Part shown: positions 46,048 to 56,830 of the stretch, piece after piece
Layout: every line of letters begins with the position of its first letter
Position numbering within the stretch: position 1 is the first letter of the stretch
Assembly (NCBI GenBank): GCA_037783415.1
Contig: JAZGTN010000087.1
Coordinates: 620,001-684,000 of the forward strand
Direction: 5' to 3'
DNA: 64,000 nucleotides
DNA from: Leptasterias polaris
Taxonomy: Eukaryota; Echinodermata; Asteroidea; Forcipulatida; Asteriidae
Notes under the pieces: model-generated
The model's input: the letters and a program-made list of their open reading frames with translations, nothing else
What the model was told of the DNA's origin: nothing
The model's database searches: none
Translations under genes and position numbers: made by a program

Positions 46048-47990
46048 ACTGTATTACATTGAACTGAACTGTATTGTAGTTGAACTTGTTTTAGCAAAGA
46101 TGCCATGATTTGATGTGTAGAAACTATTGGGTACAACCATGTGTAAATATATTTTGGAATAAGAGTTACCTCTGAAAAGAACCGTTGCTAAGATCTCAAT
46201 ATTTTGACTGGGGCAAAATGTTGAGACCTTAGCAACGACTCTTTTTAGGGCCAATTGTCCTTCCAAAATATGTTTACACATGGCAGTACCCAAAAATTTA
46301 CTAGTGATGCCATGATTTGATGTGTATCAACTCTAGGGTATAACCATGTGTAAATATATCTCGTACTCCAATTCCCACGCCACCGTGCGCCCGGCCGACC
46401 ACGCCGCCGCACGCCACCGTGCGCCCGGCCGACCACGCCGTGGCCCACGGCGGCTTTCACGCCTTCGGAGCCCTCCTTATGTTTTTCATTGTTTTCGCCG
46501 ACTTGTACTTTCTGAAAAGAACCGTTGCTAAGATCTCGATATATTGACCGGGACAAAATGTCGAGACCTTAGCAACGGCTCTTTTTAGGGCCAATTGACC
46601 AGAGATGTAATGCGGAGAAAGTCATATTATTTTGTCTAGGCATTTTTTTCCTTGTGTTTATTTACATGCATTTGAAATTGGGACATACCACACCGAGCGA
46701 GATTTTTGAACTGTATTGCATTGAACTGTATTGAACTGAACCGTATTGTAGTTGAACTTGTTTAGCAAAGATGCCATGATTTGATGTGTAAAATCTCTAG
46801 TGTAAAATCTCTAGGGTACAACCATGTGTAAATATATTTTGGAATAAGAGTTGCCTCTGAAAAGAACCGTTGCTAAGATCTCAATATTTTGACTGGGGCA
46901 AAATATTGAAACCTTAGCAACGGCTCTTTTTAGGGCCAATTGTCCTTCCAAAATATGTTTACACATGGCAGTGCCCAAAAATTTACTAGTGATGCCATGA
47001 TTTGATGTGTAGAAACTGGTACAACCATGTGTAAATATATCTCGTACTCCAAGTCCCACTCCACCGTGCGCCCGGCCGACCACGCCGTGGCCCACGGCAG
47101 CCTTCACGCCTCGGAGCCCTCATGTTTTTCATTGTTTTCGCCGACTTGTACTTTTTCTGAAAAGAACCGTTGCCAAGATCTCGATATATTGACCGGGGCA
47201 AAATGTCGAGACCTTAGCAACGGCTCTTTTTGTGCCAATTGACCAGAGATGTAATGCGAAGAAAGTCATATTATTTTGTCTAGGCATTTTTTTCCTTGTG
47301 TTTATTTACATGCATTTGAAATTGGGACATACCACACCGAGCGAGATTTTTGAACTGTATTGCATTGAACTGTGTTGAACTGAACTGTATTGTAGTTGAA
47401 CTTGTTTTAGCAAAGATGCCATGATTTGATGTGTAAAATCTCTAGTGTAAAATCTCTAGGGTACAACCATGTGTAAATATATTTTGGAATAAGAGTTGCC
47501 TCTGAAAAGAACCGTTGCTAAGATCTCAATATTTTGACTGGGGCAAAATGTTGAGACCTTAGCAACGGCTCTTTTTTAGGGCCAATTGTCCGTCCAAAAT
47601 ATATTTACACATGGTTGTACCCTAGAGATTTTACTAGTGATGCCATGATTTGATGTGTAGAAACTGGTACAACCATGTGTAAATATATCTCGTACTCCAA
47701 GTCCCACGCCACCGTGCGCCCGGCCGACCACGCCGTGACCCACGGCGGCTTTCACGCCTTCGGAGCCCTCCTTATGTTTTTCATTGTTTTCGCCGACTTA
47801 GCCGTTGCTAAGATCTCGATATATTGACCGGGGCAAAATGTCGAGACCTTAGCAACGGCTCTTTTTGGGCCAATTGACCAGAGATGTAATGCGAAGAAAG
47901 TCATATTTTTTTTGTCTAGGCATTTTTTTCCTCTTGTTTATTTTATTTACATGCATTTGAAATTGGTAATGTCAATAAATATTCTGTTCC
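46019..47990 (+). repeat. triplicated ~650-bp unit spanning the transposase 3' end
   Basis: Three direct units start near 46019, 46682 and 47327. Each begins with the last codons of the transposase (CATACCACACCGAGCGAG) and carries TTTTAGCAAAGATGCCATGA-type sequence, two hairpins built on CCGTTGCTAAGATCTC/GAGACCTTAGCAACGG, and a GC-rich GCGCCCGGCCGACCACGCC stretch. The piggyBac 3' region has thus been duplicated in tandem. The hairpins occur six times overall. Confidence 0.85.
46129..46291. repeat. 163-bp palindrome within the triplicated unit
   Basis: GGGTACAACCATGTGTAAAT on the left is matched in inverse by ATGTTTACACATGGCAGTACCC on the right, with the CCGTTGCTAAG hairpin at the centre. Related palindromes recur at about 46810-46975 and 47460-47625. 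The clean ends suggest a small inverted-repeat element that was copied when the unit was duplicated. Confidence 0.7.
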
Positions 47991-48109
47991 TTGTTTTACT
48001 TGTAAATAGAAACACAAATGTAAACCCACACTTTTTGTGTTTATGTGAATACTTCTGATGGAGAAAAACCAATAAATTATTTTGTTCCTTGTTTTATACT
48101 TCGGGAGTC

Positions 48110-49170
48110 CCCTAACCAGTCATTGACTTGCATACATCTACCAGACACCTAACCATATTGTTCATGCTGTCAGCCCCAAACAATGATTGGACACCTTTGT
48201 TTCATTTGTCTTCATTGAAACCCATAATCCCTTGGCTGTGTTACAACAAAAGTATAAAATGTAAACATTGAAGCATGCAAATGATTGGACACCTTTGTTC
48301 CATCTGTCTCCATTGAAACCCCTAATCCCTTGGTACCATCTTAGCTGTAACAAAATAAAAAGGCTAAAATAATAACGGGTCCGGCAATGCGTTTCACGGG
48401 GGATACCTCATGGGCTGACCAGGTCAGCACTTGTCACAGTACTCCACTCCCGGGCCCTTGCTTTTGCCTGTACACGGTCAACCCTTTCCCCATACTCCCC
48501 CCCCCCCCCCCCCCACACCTTTGTTCCATTTGTCTCCATTGAAACCTGTACCAACTTAGCTGTAACAAAATAAAAAGGGTATGCTATCAATATTCAGCCA
48601 TCCCGGTCATATCCATCGGTACTGGGACAGGTCCAGTGATGCGATGCACGGGGGATACCTCACGGCCGACACGGCCGACACGGTCAACAACTGTCCCAGT
48701 ACTCCACTGCCGGGCCGGGCCCTTCCATCTCAAACGGGGGCTAGCTTTTGTCTGTACACGGTCAACCCTTGTCCCCGTACCCCCGATTGCGCTCTCCCCT
48801 CTCTATTCTGGTGGGCCTCTCAACGCGTTACACATGGATACTTCATGCCTTGACCTGGTCATCATTTCGGTGCTTTGATCAATTTGTCTATGTGGAATCC
48901 CCTCGCCTCATACTTGTATTCATATTTAGTTGCAATACAATCAAGATGTAAAATAATAAATAAATAAAACTATGGTCTCATAATTTTTCTTTGACTTGCA
49001 TATAAATCCAGCCTACTCCTAAACGTATCTTTCTTCATGCCCCAAACAAATCGGCTTATCAGCATATCGGCTTCAGTCTTCATTGTCTCCTTGCTGGCCG
49101 ACTACTTACCTACCTATAGAAATTTGTACCTGGGCTGGTGGACGTCTTTGCAATTTCAATTACCTAACCC
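48110..49170 (+). repeat. downstream copies of the 42.9-44.3 kb repeat block
   Basis: Segments such as CAGCCATCCCGGTCATATCC (48594), TTGCATATAAATCCAGCCTA (about 48996) and CTCCTTGCTGGCCGACTAC (about 49086) repeat the upstream block in the same orientation. The block also has a poly-C run near 48500. The transposase and its triplicated 3' region are therefore enclosed by related direct repeats. Confidence 0.8.
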
Positions 49171-49364
49171 GTTTCCCGGGGATACTGCTTGCCAGCACCA
49201 CCACGTCTTCCCTTTCTTTGTTCCACATGTGTCTATTGTTCCACATGTGTCTATTGTTCCACATGTGTCTATCTGAACTACACATCGCTTCTGACGGACG
49301 GTTGACGTCCGTTTTGCATGCAATGGACATTTGTTCCACCCTGCCGGTTGACGTGACGTACATA
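49171..49364. other. piggyBac-type element, right-hand internal remnant
   Basis: Three direct copies of TTCCACATGTGTCTATTG lie at 49219-49272, followed by GACGGACGGTTGACGTCCGT and GGTTGACGTGACGT, which resemble the subterminal motifs of the left end. The sequence is then cut by the TA-flanked element and resumes at 59482. Confidence 0.5.
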
Positions 49365-49399
49365 GGGTGCGTTCGATTAGCTTCCCCGGGTCGACCCCG

Positions 49400-49600
49400 G
49401 TCTGCCCATCCGGGTGAGCCCTAGACTTGACTCAAGTCCCAATCCCGTGCAAGGCCCTTCTTTGCCTCATCGTCAGAAAACTATTATTTTGCGCTCTGCA
49501 TTCCCCAACCTGTTAATCCCGTGCAAGGCCCTTCCTTGCCTCATCGTCAGAAAACTGTTATTTTGCGCTCTGCATTCCCCCGCAGTTGCCTGATATGTAA
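49400..49600 (+). repeat. ~90-bp direct duplication
   Basis: AATCCCGTGCAAGGCCCTTC through TTTTGCGCTCTGCATTCCCC occurs twice (about 49441-49507 and 49517-49580), separated by about ten bases. It is non-coding. Confidence 0.8.
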
Positions 49601-49780
49601 ATTTATTCACTTACGAATATGCAAAGTTATGGCGCATTACTTGTTGTCCAATCAAACGCGTTCAAAAAGAAGACTCGTTGATTTTTTTATTTGCGGGGGT
49701 GGTAAAGTACTTTGTCGAGGATCGAAATGCATGAATATATATAAAAACTACAAATTTATTTGAATTCAAGTTAATATTAC

Positions 49781-50602
49781 TGTTCTGGCTTCTGCAAACG
49801 CGTAGCTCCAAGGGAGCGCTAGCTTTAGTTCGACCAGAGAGTCTCAACCGCAGAAATAAGAATAACAATGGCCAAAGGTCAGCGCTTCGGATTCCAATTC
49901 AAACTTTATTTCCACGGTGAACTGTAACAAAAAGAGCAGAGAAAACCTTTGTTTACATCTCAACAACTAACGATATTTATGTGAAAAAACAACTAAAGTC
50001 ACGAAAATCCTTGAAAACTGTAGTACCTTCAAGGAAACAGCCAAAACCTTAAATACAGGGATCGCTCCAATACCTAGATCACGTGGGGTCTTGTTTTACG
50101 GTTAAAAACAGGTATTGCTCATTTACTCTTAAATACACTATGAGAATGGCAGAAATACACTAATTTATGCAGTGGGAACAAGGATTAGAAATATCTAAAC
50201 AATAAGGAAATCCAATAGTCTGAGATAATGAGAGAAAAACCGGCTGATTCTGGACGGATGTGGGTAAAAAACTGAGCGAGGCACAATAACATCATAAAAT
50301 ACGGTGAAAATCTAAAGGCTTCGAAAAACTTGTTATTTACCAAGTTTTTAAGAAATAAGCCTAGAAAAACTATGATTACTTATTTTTACATGACTGTGGT
50401 TCCGGAGTGCCTAGGGAAGTAATGTGAGTTCTCTACATCAAAGGTATAGGGATTAAAACGGTGTATTTATAGGAAAATGCTAATCAAAAATGTTCGGGCA
50501 GGATAGTTGTAAAACCATGTGAGCAAGTCACGTCTGTGTTCCATCCGACGCGAAGGGCGCCCTCAAGAGTTTCTAGTGAAGCGGGTGGTAAAGTCCGATA
50601 CA
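49781..50602 (-). repeat. 3' LTR of the complete BEL/Pao element
   Basis: 822 bp. On the element strand it starts TGTATCGGACTTTACC, after a short GACGGGGAG purine tract, and ends CCAGAACA. Confidence 0.93.
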
Positions 50603-50706
50603 CTCCCCGTCTAAAAATACATAATATTGAATTTTTACTTAAACAACAAGAAAAAGTCACTAACTGGAACATGAGGACTTGTTTAAACTTAAAGTCAAAG
50701 AGTTTC

Positions 50707-53700
50707 TTAAGAAGTCTTTGGTGCCTTTTGAATCAGTATAAGCTCCGAGATAGGTCTGGAGTAAGTACGCCGGGTTCCTTCGCTGTACATGGTAACCTCC
50801 ACTTTTCGAGCTAGTCCGTCTTCACTCAGGTGGACCTTGGTAACACGGGCAAGAGGCCACTGCAATCTCGGTAGTTCCTTGTCACGTACTAGAACGACGT
50901 CTCCTTCACTGATGTCTGGCTTGACAACTGGCCACTTCTGTCTGGGTTGCAGGCTCTGAAGATAGTCTCTTTTCCAACGTAGCCAAAATTGGTCTGCCAG
51001 GTACTGTACACGCCTCCATCGTTTGCGACTATACTCATCTTGTTTTACGAAGCATCCTGGGGGTGGCTGAAGTTGGTTGGATTTAGACGTCAACAGCATG
51101 GAGGGGCTGATTGCTTGGGGGTCGTCAGCGTCTGAGGGAATGGTGCATAAGGGGCGTGAATTGACGATGGCAGATGCCTCAGCCAAGAATGTCACGAGTA
51201 CTTCATGTGTCAACTGGTGCTTTCCAAGCTGCATAAACATGGCGTCGAGGACCCGTCGAACAATACCAATCAGGCGCTCCCAAACGCCCCCGAAGTGCGA
51301 AGCGTGTGGAGGGTTGAAGACCCATTGGCACTGATTTGCTGACAGGTAGGAAGCAACTTGCTCTTTATCCATTTCGTCAAGGGCTGTCGCTAGCTCGTTC
51401 TTCGCTCCAATGAAGTTTGTGCCCTGGTCACACCTTAGTATTGCAACTGGTCCTCTTATCGCCACAAATCTACGGAATGCGGAAATGAATGCTGATGTGT
51501 CCATAGACTCTATTACTTCTAGATGAATGGCTCTACTGTAGAGGCATGTGAAAATAACGGCCCATCTCTTCGAGTCGGAACTTCCGCCTCTTGTTTTTCT
51601 TGTGATCACTGTCCAAGGCCCGAACACGTCCATGCCAACGTTGGTGAAAGGCGGTGTTGCTGAAACTCTGTCCGCAGGCAGTTCAGCCATGATTTGGTTC
51701 AGTGGCTTTCCTCTCAGCCGTTTACACGTAACACATCGGTTAATGGTACTCCTGATGAGGTTGTGGGATCCGGTTATCCACAGTCCTGCTGACCTTACGG
51801 CTCCAAGTGTCAAGTGTCGGCCTTGGTGTTGTACCTTTTGGTGGAAGTGTTCTGCCAGAAGTTTAGAAACGTGGCTGTCTTTCGGAAGGACGATGGGGTG
51901 TCGAGTTCCGAAGTCAAGGTCTGAGCGTTTAAGCCTTCCTCCCACTCTCAATACTCCGTCATCGTCAAGGAATGGGCTCAACTTAAGAAGTGGGCTCTTC
52001 TTGCTGATTGTCAGGCTGGGGTTAATCTGTGCCTTCCTCAAGGTTCGTATTTCCTCTTTGAAGTATTGACTCTGGACTGCCTTGAGGATGGTCTTTTCCG
52101 CTTGTTGAAGTTGTTGAACGGATAGTATCGAAGAAGCATCTTCTCCGGTGTCGTCGGGTGCAGCTGCTGTAGTCCCATTCCTTGTGGCTTTAAAGGTTTG
52201 GACTTTTTGGATGAGTAGTCCGATCGCTTGCTTTAGTGACCGCCAACTGGAAAATCTGGAAAAGCGACTACAATTTAGGGAGGCTTTGGTGTCTTGTGCG
52301 GTTTGATTGCGGATTTTCTCCCCGGTCGTAGTAGCAGATGTCACGACCTGCTTGCGTACTTCTGGGTCACTCTCATCAAGCATTTGTTTGCTTGATTCTG
52401 TGGAGACCGCGTCTGATATAGAGCGTTCCGGTTGCCATAAGAAGTCTGGTCCGCGAAACCAAGCTGTGTTGGTCAATTCTCTTGCTGGGACTGATCTTGA
52501 AGCCAGATCTGCGGGGTTTTGGTCCGTCGGGACATGACGCCACTGGTTAGGTTCTGATGCGGTGTGGATCTTGTGTACTCTGTTTGCCACGTAAACATGA
52601 AAGCGTCTTGATTCATTGGCAATGTAGCCAAGGACCACTTTACTGTCTGAGTAGAAGGTCGTCTTATCGATGATAACTCTGTCTCGAAGTTCATTTTCAA
52701 GTGTCTGAGACAGCATAGTGGCAAGGACGGCCGCACAGAGCTCGAGACGCGGAATAGAGACTGCGTGGGAGGGGGCAACCTTTGCCTTAGCGAGTAGTAG
52801 GGATACATGTGGTTGACCGTGTTCGTTCAGAAGTCTTAAGTAGGACACTGCTCCTGTGGCAACTTGGCTTGCGTCGCAGAAGATGTGGAGTTCTCGTCTT
52901 CTGATTTTGCCAAACTGTGGGGGTTTATAGCATCTCTCTATGTAGACGTTCTGTAGGTCATACAGCGAATCTCGCCATCGATTCCATCTAGGGAGGCAGG
53001 TTTCCGGAAGTGGTCTATCCCACATGTCTTGAGGGATATTTGTCTCTTTTCTCATCTCTGTCATTAGTTCGCGGAGAATGAGCTTTCCCTCGATAGTCAC
53101 GGGTGTAACGAAGCCCATAGGGTCGAAGACAGAACTGGCTATCGAGAGAACTCCTCGTCGAGAAAACGGCTTATCTGGTAAGTTCACTATAAAAGTGAAG
53201 GCATCCTTCTCAAGCGACCAGTGCACTCCAAGTGATCGCTGGACGGGTAGTGTGTCGTGATTGAAGTCTAAGCTTTTTACGTCTTTTGCTCTTGCTTCCT
53301 GTGGGAGTGCATTCATCACATCCTTGCTGTTCGAAATTATCTTGTGGAATCTCATGTTCTTACTTGCGAGGACGTCTCGGGTTCGTTGTATCAGACTTAT
53401 GGCTGTCTCTGGGTTTGGATGAGAAGTGAGTCCGTCATCAACATAAAAGTCACGGCTGACAAACTCTGGTACATCGGCGCCATGTGTAGATCTACCTTCC
53501 TCGGCAATCATTCTAATGCCAAATGTGGCAATGGCAGGTGATGAGACGTTACCGAATAGGTGAACGTTCATGCGGTGGTCGATGATCGGCTTTTCAGGGT
53601 CATTGTTCTGAAACCACAGGAAGCGCAGGAAGTTTCGATGTTCGGGATTCACGTGAAAGTTGTGAAACATTTGCTCGACATCTCCCATAACTGCGACTTC

Positions 53701-56700
53701 ACCAACTCTGAAACGCATGAGTATGCCGAGTAGGGTATTCATCTGGTCGGGTCCCTGAAGTAAGACTTTGTTCAAAGAAACGCCGCTAAACTCAGAACTG
53801 GAGTCGAAGACGACACGAATGCCTGGCTTCTTGGGGTGTCTAACTGGAAAGTGGGGTAGGTACCATACGGTCCCACTCGTGGTAGCGACCTCGTTATCTG
53901 GAACGGGGGTTGCGTGTTCTTTGTCAAGTATTTTGCCTAGAAAGGCTCGATATTCCTTCATCAGTTCTGGCTTGCGGTGGAGTGTTTTTAGGAGGTTGTT
54001 CAAGCGAATTTGTGCTTGGGATCGGTTGTTCGGAAGACGGGTTTGACTGTCTTTGAATGGTAAGGGGAATTCCAGATTTCCTTTGGAATTGGTGTGGACG
54101 TTTTCTGTCATAATCTTGATGAAACGTCGGTCCTCGACTGACAGGGCCTTCTGGTTGTCGTCGTGAGTTTCAACATAGATACTAGATTGTGTGTCATGAT
54201 GGGTACTTAGTAAGTCCTTTGCACTGATGTGGTTTTCACATGTGCCGTGGTAATCAGGTTGCATTTCGTAAGTGTCGGGACTGGGTAGGACAGCAGGTGC
54301 CTCTGTCAATGTTGTGTGGTAAGCTGAAACTTGTTCTCTGCCTTTGATGCTACTTGTGCACATACGGCCGGAGACTGTCCAGCCCATATCTGTTCGCTGC
54401 GCCCAGGGGGTGCCTTTGGGTCCATTTCTCGATTCTCTGATTTTGAGGGGTTCTGGACAGCTCCTTCCAATCAGTAAGATGATATCAACATCGTCTCGTG
54501 GTCTGGGGATCTTGTTGGCAATCTCGTTTAGATGAGGGAACATCCTGCACATATCCGGGGATGGGATTTCGTCTCGGTCACCTGGTATGTTCTCGTTTTC
54601 TAGAACTGTGGGTAAGTGTTCTTTGTGACCGTTCATGGATTCTATGACTAGGCCGTGTACTCGCCTTCCGTTTGTTGGGATTCCTCGACCGCCACAGGTT
54701 GACAGTTCGTACTGGTAAGATGGCCCGTCAATGTTGAGTGCTTCAAACAGTTTTGGGTCCCCGAGGCAGGCATTTGATTGGTCATCAAGGACGGCGTATG
54801 CCATGATGGAGAGGGATGGTTCATTTCGGTGGTATATCTTGACTAATGTGATCTTGGAACAGGATCGGGCCATAACGCAAGTGGTGTATCTCGTACATTT
54901 GGTGTTGGCTTCGAGTGTGACTATCTCTTTGGCTTTCTCTACTTCGGGCTCCCCGCCATGCCGTGAGGTGGGGGCATGCATAAATGAAGCATGTGAGGTA
55001 CTATCGCACTTCTTGCACTTAAATTTGGTCTGGCAGTCTTTGACTAGGTGATTCTGACCGCACTTGAAGCACAGTCCCTTTTGTTTGCAAAATTCCCTCC
55101 TGTCTGCCATTGGCTTTCTTCCGAAGGTGATGCAATCGGCTAGGTTGTGGCCCGTGCGATCGTGGAAGATGCACTTTGAGGTGTTGGGGGTTACCTGATG
55201 TGCTGATAGGGAGCTGTTCGTGGCCATAACACGGAGAGGTGATTTATGGGGGGGAAGCGAAGAGTTTGGCACTTCCTTGTACGTCTTGCCTGTCGTGGTA
55301 GTGGGCGGGTACAGATCCGGATCGTTGCATGTTCTCGCCTTTTCCCTCAGAAATTTTGCAAGCTCCTGGAATGGTGGGTAGCAGTTGTGAATCTTCTTAT
55401 ACTTTGACACTTGCTCCCTCCATTTGTTGTGAAGATTCATGGGGAGCTTTTCAAGCACTGGGTGGAGGTTGTATGGGTAGTTCAGAACATTGAGTGCGGG
55501 TAGGTCCTTCGTTTGTGCGGCTATGTCTATGCACAAGTCTGCGAATTCGAGTAGTTTGTGTCGCTCCTCTGCTCTGATTTTTGGGAAAGTGGTTAGTTTC
55601 TGTATTATCTGAGAGGCGATCTTTGTTTTGTTTCCAAACCGCTCTTCAAGCTCTTGCCATGCCTCGTCGTAAGCGGTTTGTGGGTTCAGGACGTGTCGGT
55701 GTCGAAAGCGGTCTACCAGTTGTTTGACTTCACCGGCAGTATACTTGGCTAGGAATGCAAGTTTCTGTGTTGCAGGGGTTTCGGCTTGGTCTATCATAGT
55801 TTCGAATGCGCATCTCCAAGGTTGAAACATGATGGGGTCTCCTCGGTAGATGTCTGGTTCATGGGCTGGTTGTCTTTGTCTCGCAAGTGTGTCTGTTATC
55901 TGCTTTGTGAGATCGACCGATGGGACTTTCGGTACGAATGGTGGTGACGAAGCAGCAGCGGCTATTCTGGCACGAAACTGAGATGCATGATCATTTGAGG
56001 TTTGAGAGGGTGTCGTAGGGGTGAAGTCTACATTCTCGCTGAGTTGGGCTTGCACTAACGCTTCGGACCTGGCCTTTTCGGTGGCGGCAGCTTGACGAGC
56101 TCGCAAAATCTGTAAGTCAGCCTCAGCAGCCGCAGTACTTGTCCTTTGTTCAAGATCATATTTGGTCTGCGACAGCTTGTTCTCGGCGTCAAGCTTGGCA
56201 CGTTCAAGCTCCCTGGCGGCCTGCTGACTGACCATCTCTGTCGTGCGTTTGGCGATGGCCTCTTCAAATACTACGTTTTTGGCAGCGGCGGCAGCGGAGG
56301 CCAGTGCTAGGGCTCTCACACTCAGCTCGGAAGATGGAGCTCTGGATAGTTGAGAAGATTTGAGACTTCTAGACGGGGCTCTGGAATGACGTGAAATGCT
56401 TGAAGCAGTTTCCAAGGCCAGGGAACAGGCCCTTTCTGTTGTCTCAGCAATTATGATGTTGACCCGGTTGCTGTTCTCAAGGAAGACTGTTTTTGTTGCG
56501 ATAGCTTGGTCGTTGTAGGATGGTGACATGTGATAGAGGTTTTCAAGCTTCTTCCATGCCTCTGTGTATGCTTGAAGAGCACACTGGGTAGCTGCCAGCT
56601 TACGTCGTACCAACTCTAATGGGTCCTCTGGATCTTGAAGGGTTTGGAGAAATCCTTCTGTGTTCTTCCACCTGTGATTGAGTTCTTGTTCTGCCCCTTC

Positions 56701-56760
56701 TATGTCGGCTGCTGAAGGACATGAAGTTTCCTCGGGCGTTTCACTCTGGAGCGTTGCCAT
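50707..56760 (-). CDS. BEL/Pao Gag-Pol polyprotein, 2017 aa
   Basis: ATG at 56760 starts MATLQSETPEETSCP. Residues 1-290 are alanine/glutamate-rich with coiled-coil character. About 300-480 resemble the DUF1759 gag domain. CCHC-type knuckles (CFKCGQNHLVKDC, then CKKCDSTSHASFMH) lie near 563-600. A DDQS-type aspartic protease (VLDDQSNACLGDP) follows near 645. RT has FYVDDGL near 1105. RNase H begins at FCDASQVATGA near 1292. Integrase shows GMDVFGPW (about 1711), CDQGTNF (about 1778) and HFGGVWERLI (about 1827), and a DUF5641-type domain closes the protein. No frame break is seen. It encodes all functions for cytoplasmic particle assembly, reverse transcription and integration. Confidence 0.96.
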   Translation of the reverse strand: MATLQSETPEETSCPSAADIEGAEQELNHRWKNTEGFLQTLQDPEDPLELVRRKLAATQCALQAYTEAWKKLENLYHMSPSYNDQAIATKTVFLENSNRVNIIIAETTERACSLALETASSISRHSRAPSRSLKSSQLSRAPSSELSVRALALASAAAAAKNVVFEEAIAKRTTEMVSQQAARELERAKLDAENKLSQTKYDLEQRTSTAAAEADLQILRARQAAATEKARSEALVQAQLSENVDFTPTTPSQTSNDHASQFRARIAAAASSPPFVPKVPSVDLTKQITDTLARQRQPAHEPDIYRGDPIMFQPWRCAFETMIDQAETPATQKLAFLAKYTAGEVKQLVDRFRHRHVLNPQTAYDEAWQELEERFGNKTKIASQIIQKLTTFPKIRAEERHKLLEFADLCIDIAAQTKDLPALNVLNYPYNLHPVLEKLPMNLHNKWREQVSKYKKIHNCYPPFQELAKFLREKARTCNDPDLYPPTTTTGKTYKEVPNSSLPPHKSPLRVMATNSSLSAHQVTPNTSKCIFHDRTGHNLADCITFGRKPMADRREFCKQKGLCFKCGQNHLVKDCQTKFKCKKCDSTSHASFMHAPTSRHGGEPEVEKAKEIVTLEANTKCTRYTTCVMARSCSKITLVKIYHRNEPSLSIMAYAVLDDQSNACLGDPKLFEALNIDGPSYQYELSTCGGRGIPTNGRRVHGLVIESMNGHKEHLPTVLENENIPGDRDEIPSPDMCRMFPHLNEIANKIPRPRDDVDIILLIGRSCPEPLKIRESRNGPKGTPWAQRTDMGWTVSGRMCTSSIKGREQVSAYHTTLTEAPAVLPSPDTYEMQPDYHGTCENHISAKDLLSTHHDTQSSIYVETHDDNQKALSVEDRRFIKIMTENVHTNSKGNLEFPLPFKDSQTRLPNNRSQAQIRLNNLLKTLHRKPELMKEYRAFLGKILDKEHATPVPDNEVATTSGTVWYLPHFPVRHPKKPGIRVVFDSSSEFSGVSLNKVLLQGPDQMNTLLGILMRFRVGEVAVMGDVEQMFHNFHVNPEHRNFLRFLWFQNNDPEKPIIDHRMNVHLFGNVSSPAIATFGIRMIAEEGRSTHGADVPEFVSRDFYVDDGLTSHPNPETAISLIQRTRDVLASKNMRFHKIISNSKDVMNALPQEARAKDVKSLDFNHDTLPVQRSLGVHWSLEKDAFTFIVNLPDKPFSRRGVLSIASSVFDPMGFVTPVTIEGKLILRELMTEMRKETNIPQDMWDRPLPETCLPRWNRWRDSLYDLQNVYIERCYKPPQFGKIRRRELHIFCDASQVATGAVSYLRLLNEHGQPHVSLLLAKAKVAPSHAVSIPRLELCAAVLATMLSQTLENELRDRVIIDKTTFYSDSKVVLGYIANESRRFHVYVANRVHKIHTASEPNQWRHVPTDQNPADLASRSVPARELTNTAWFRGPDFLWQPERSISDAVSTESSKQMLDESDPEVRKQVVTSATTTGEKIRNQTAQDTKASLNCSRFSRFSSWRSLKQAIGLLIQKVQTFKATRNGTTAAAPDDTGEDASSILSVQQLQQAEKTILKAVQSQYFKEEIRTLRKAQINPSLTISKKSPLLKLSPFLDDDGVLRVGGRLKRSDLDFGTRHPIVLPKDSHVSKLLAEHFHQKVQHQGRHLTLGAVRSAGLWITGSHNLIRSTINRCVTCKRLRGKPLNQIMAELPADRVSATPPFTNVGMDVFGPWTVITRKTRGGSSDSKRWAVIFTCLYSRAIHLEVIESMDTSAFISAFRRFVAIRGPVAILRCDQGTNFIGAKNELATALDEMDKEQVASYLSANQCQWVFNPPHASHFGGVWERLIGIVRRVLDAMFMQLGKHQLTHEVLVTFLAEASAIVNSRPLCTIPSDADDPQAISPSMLLTSKSNQLQPPPGCFVKQDEYSRKRWRRVQYLADQFWLRWKRDYLQSLQPRQKWPVVKPDISEGDVVLVRDKELPRLQWPLARVTKVHLSEDGLARKVEVTMYSEGTRRTYSRPISELILIQKAPKTS

Positions 56761-56830
56761 CGTGTCGTGAAAGTCCTTTGTCTGATTCAGATGTCGTCAC
56801 ATGTACATGTAATGTCCACAGTCATTTCAC

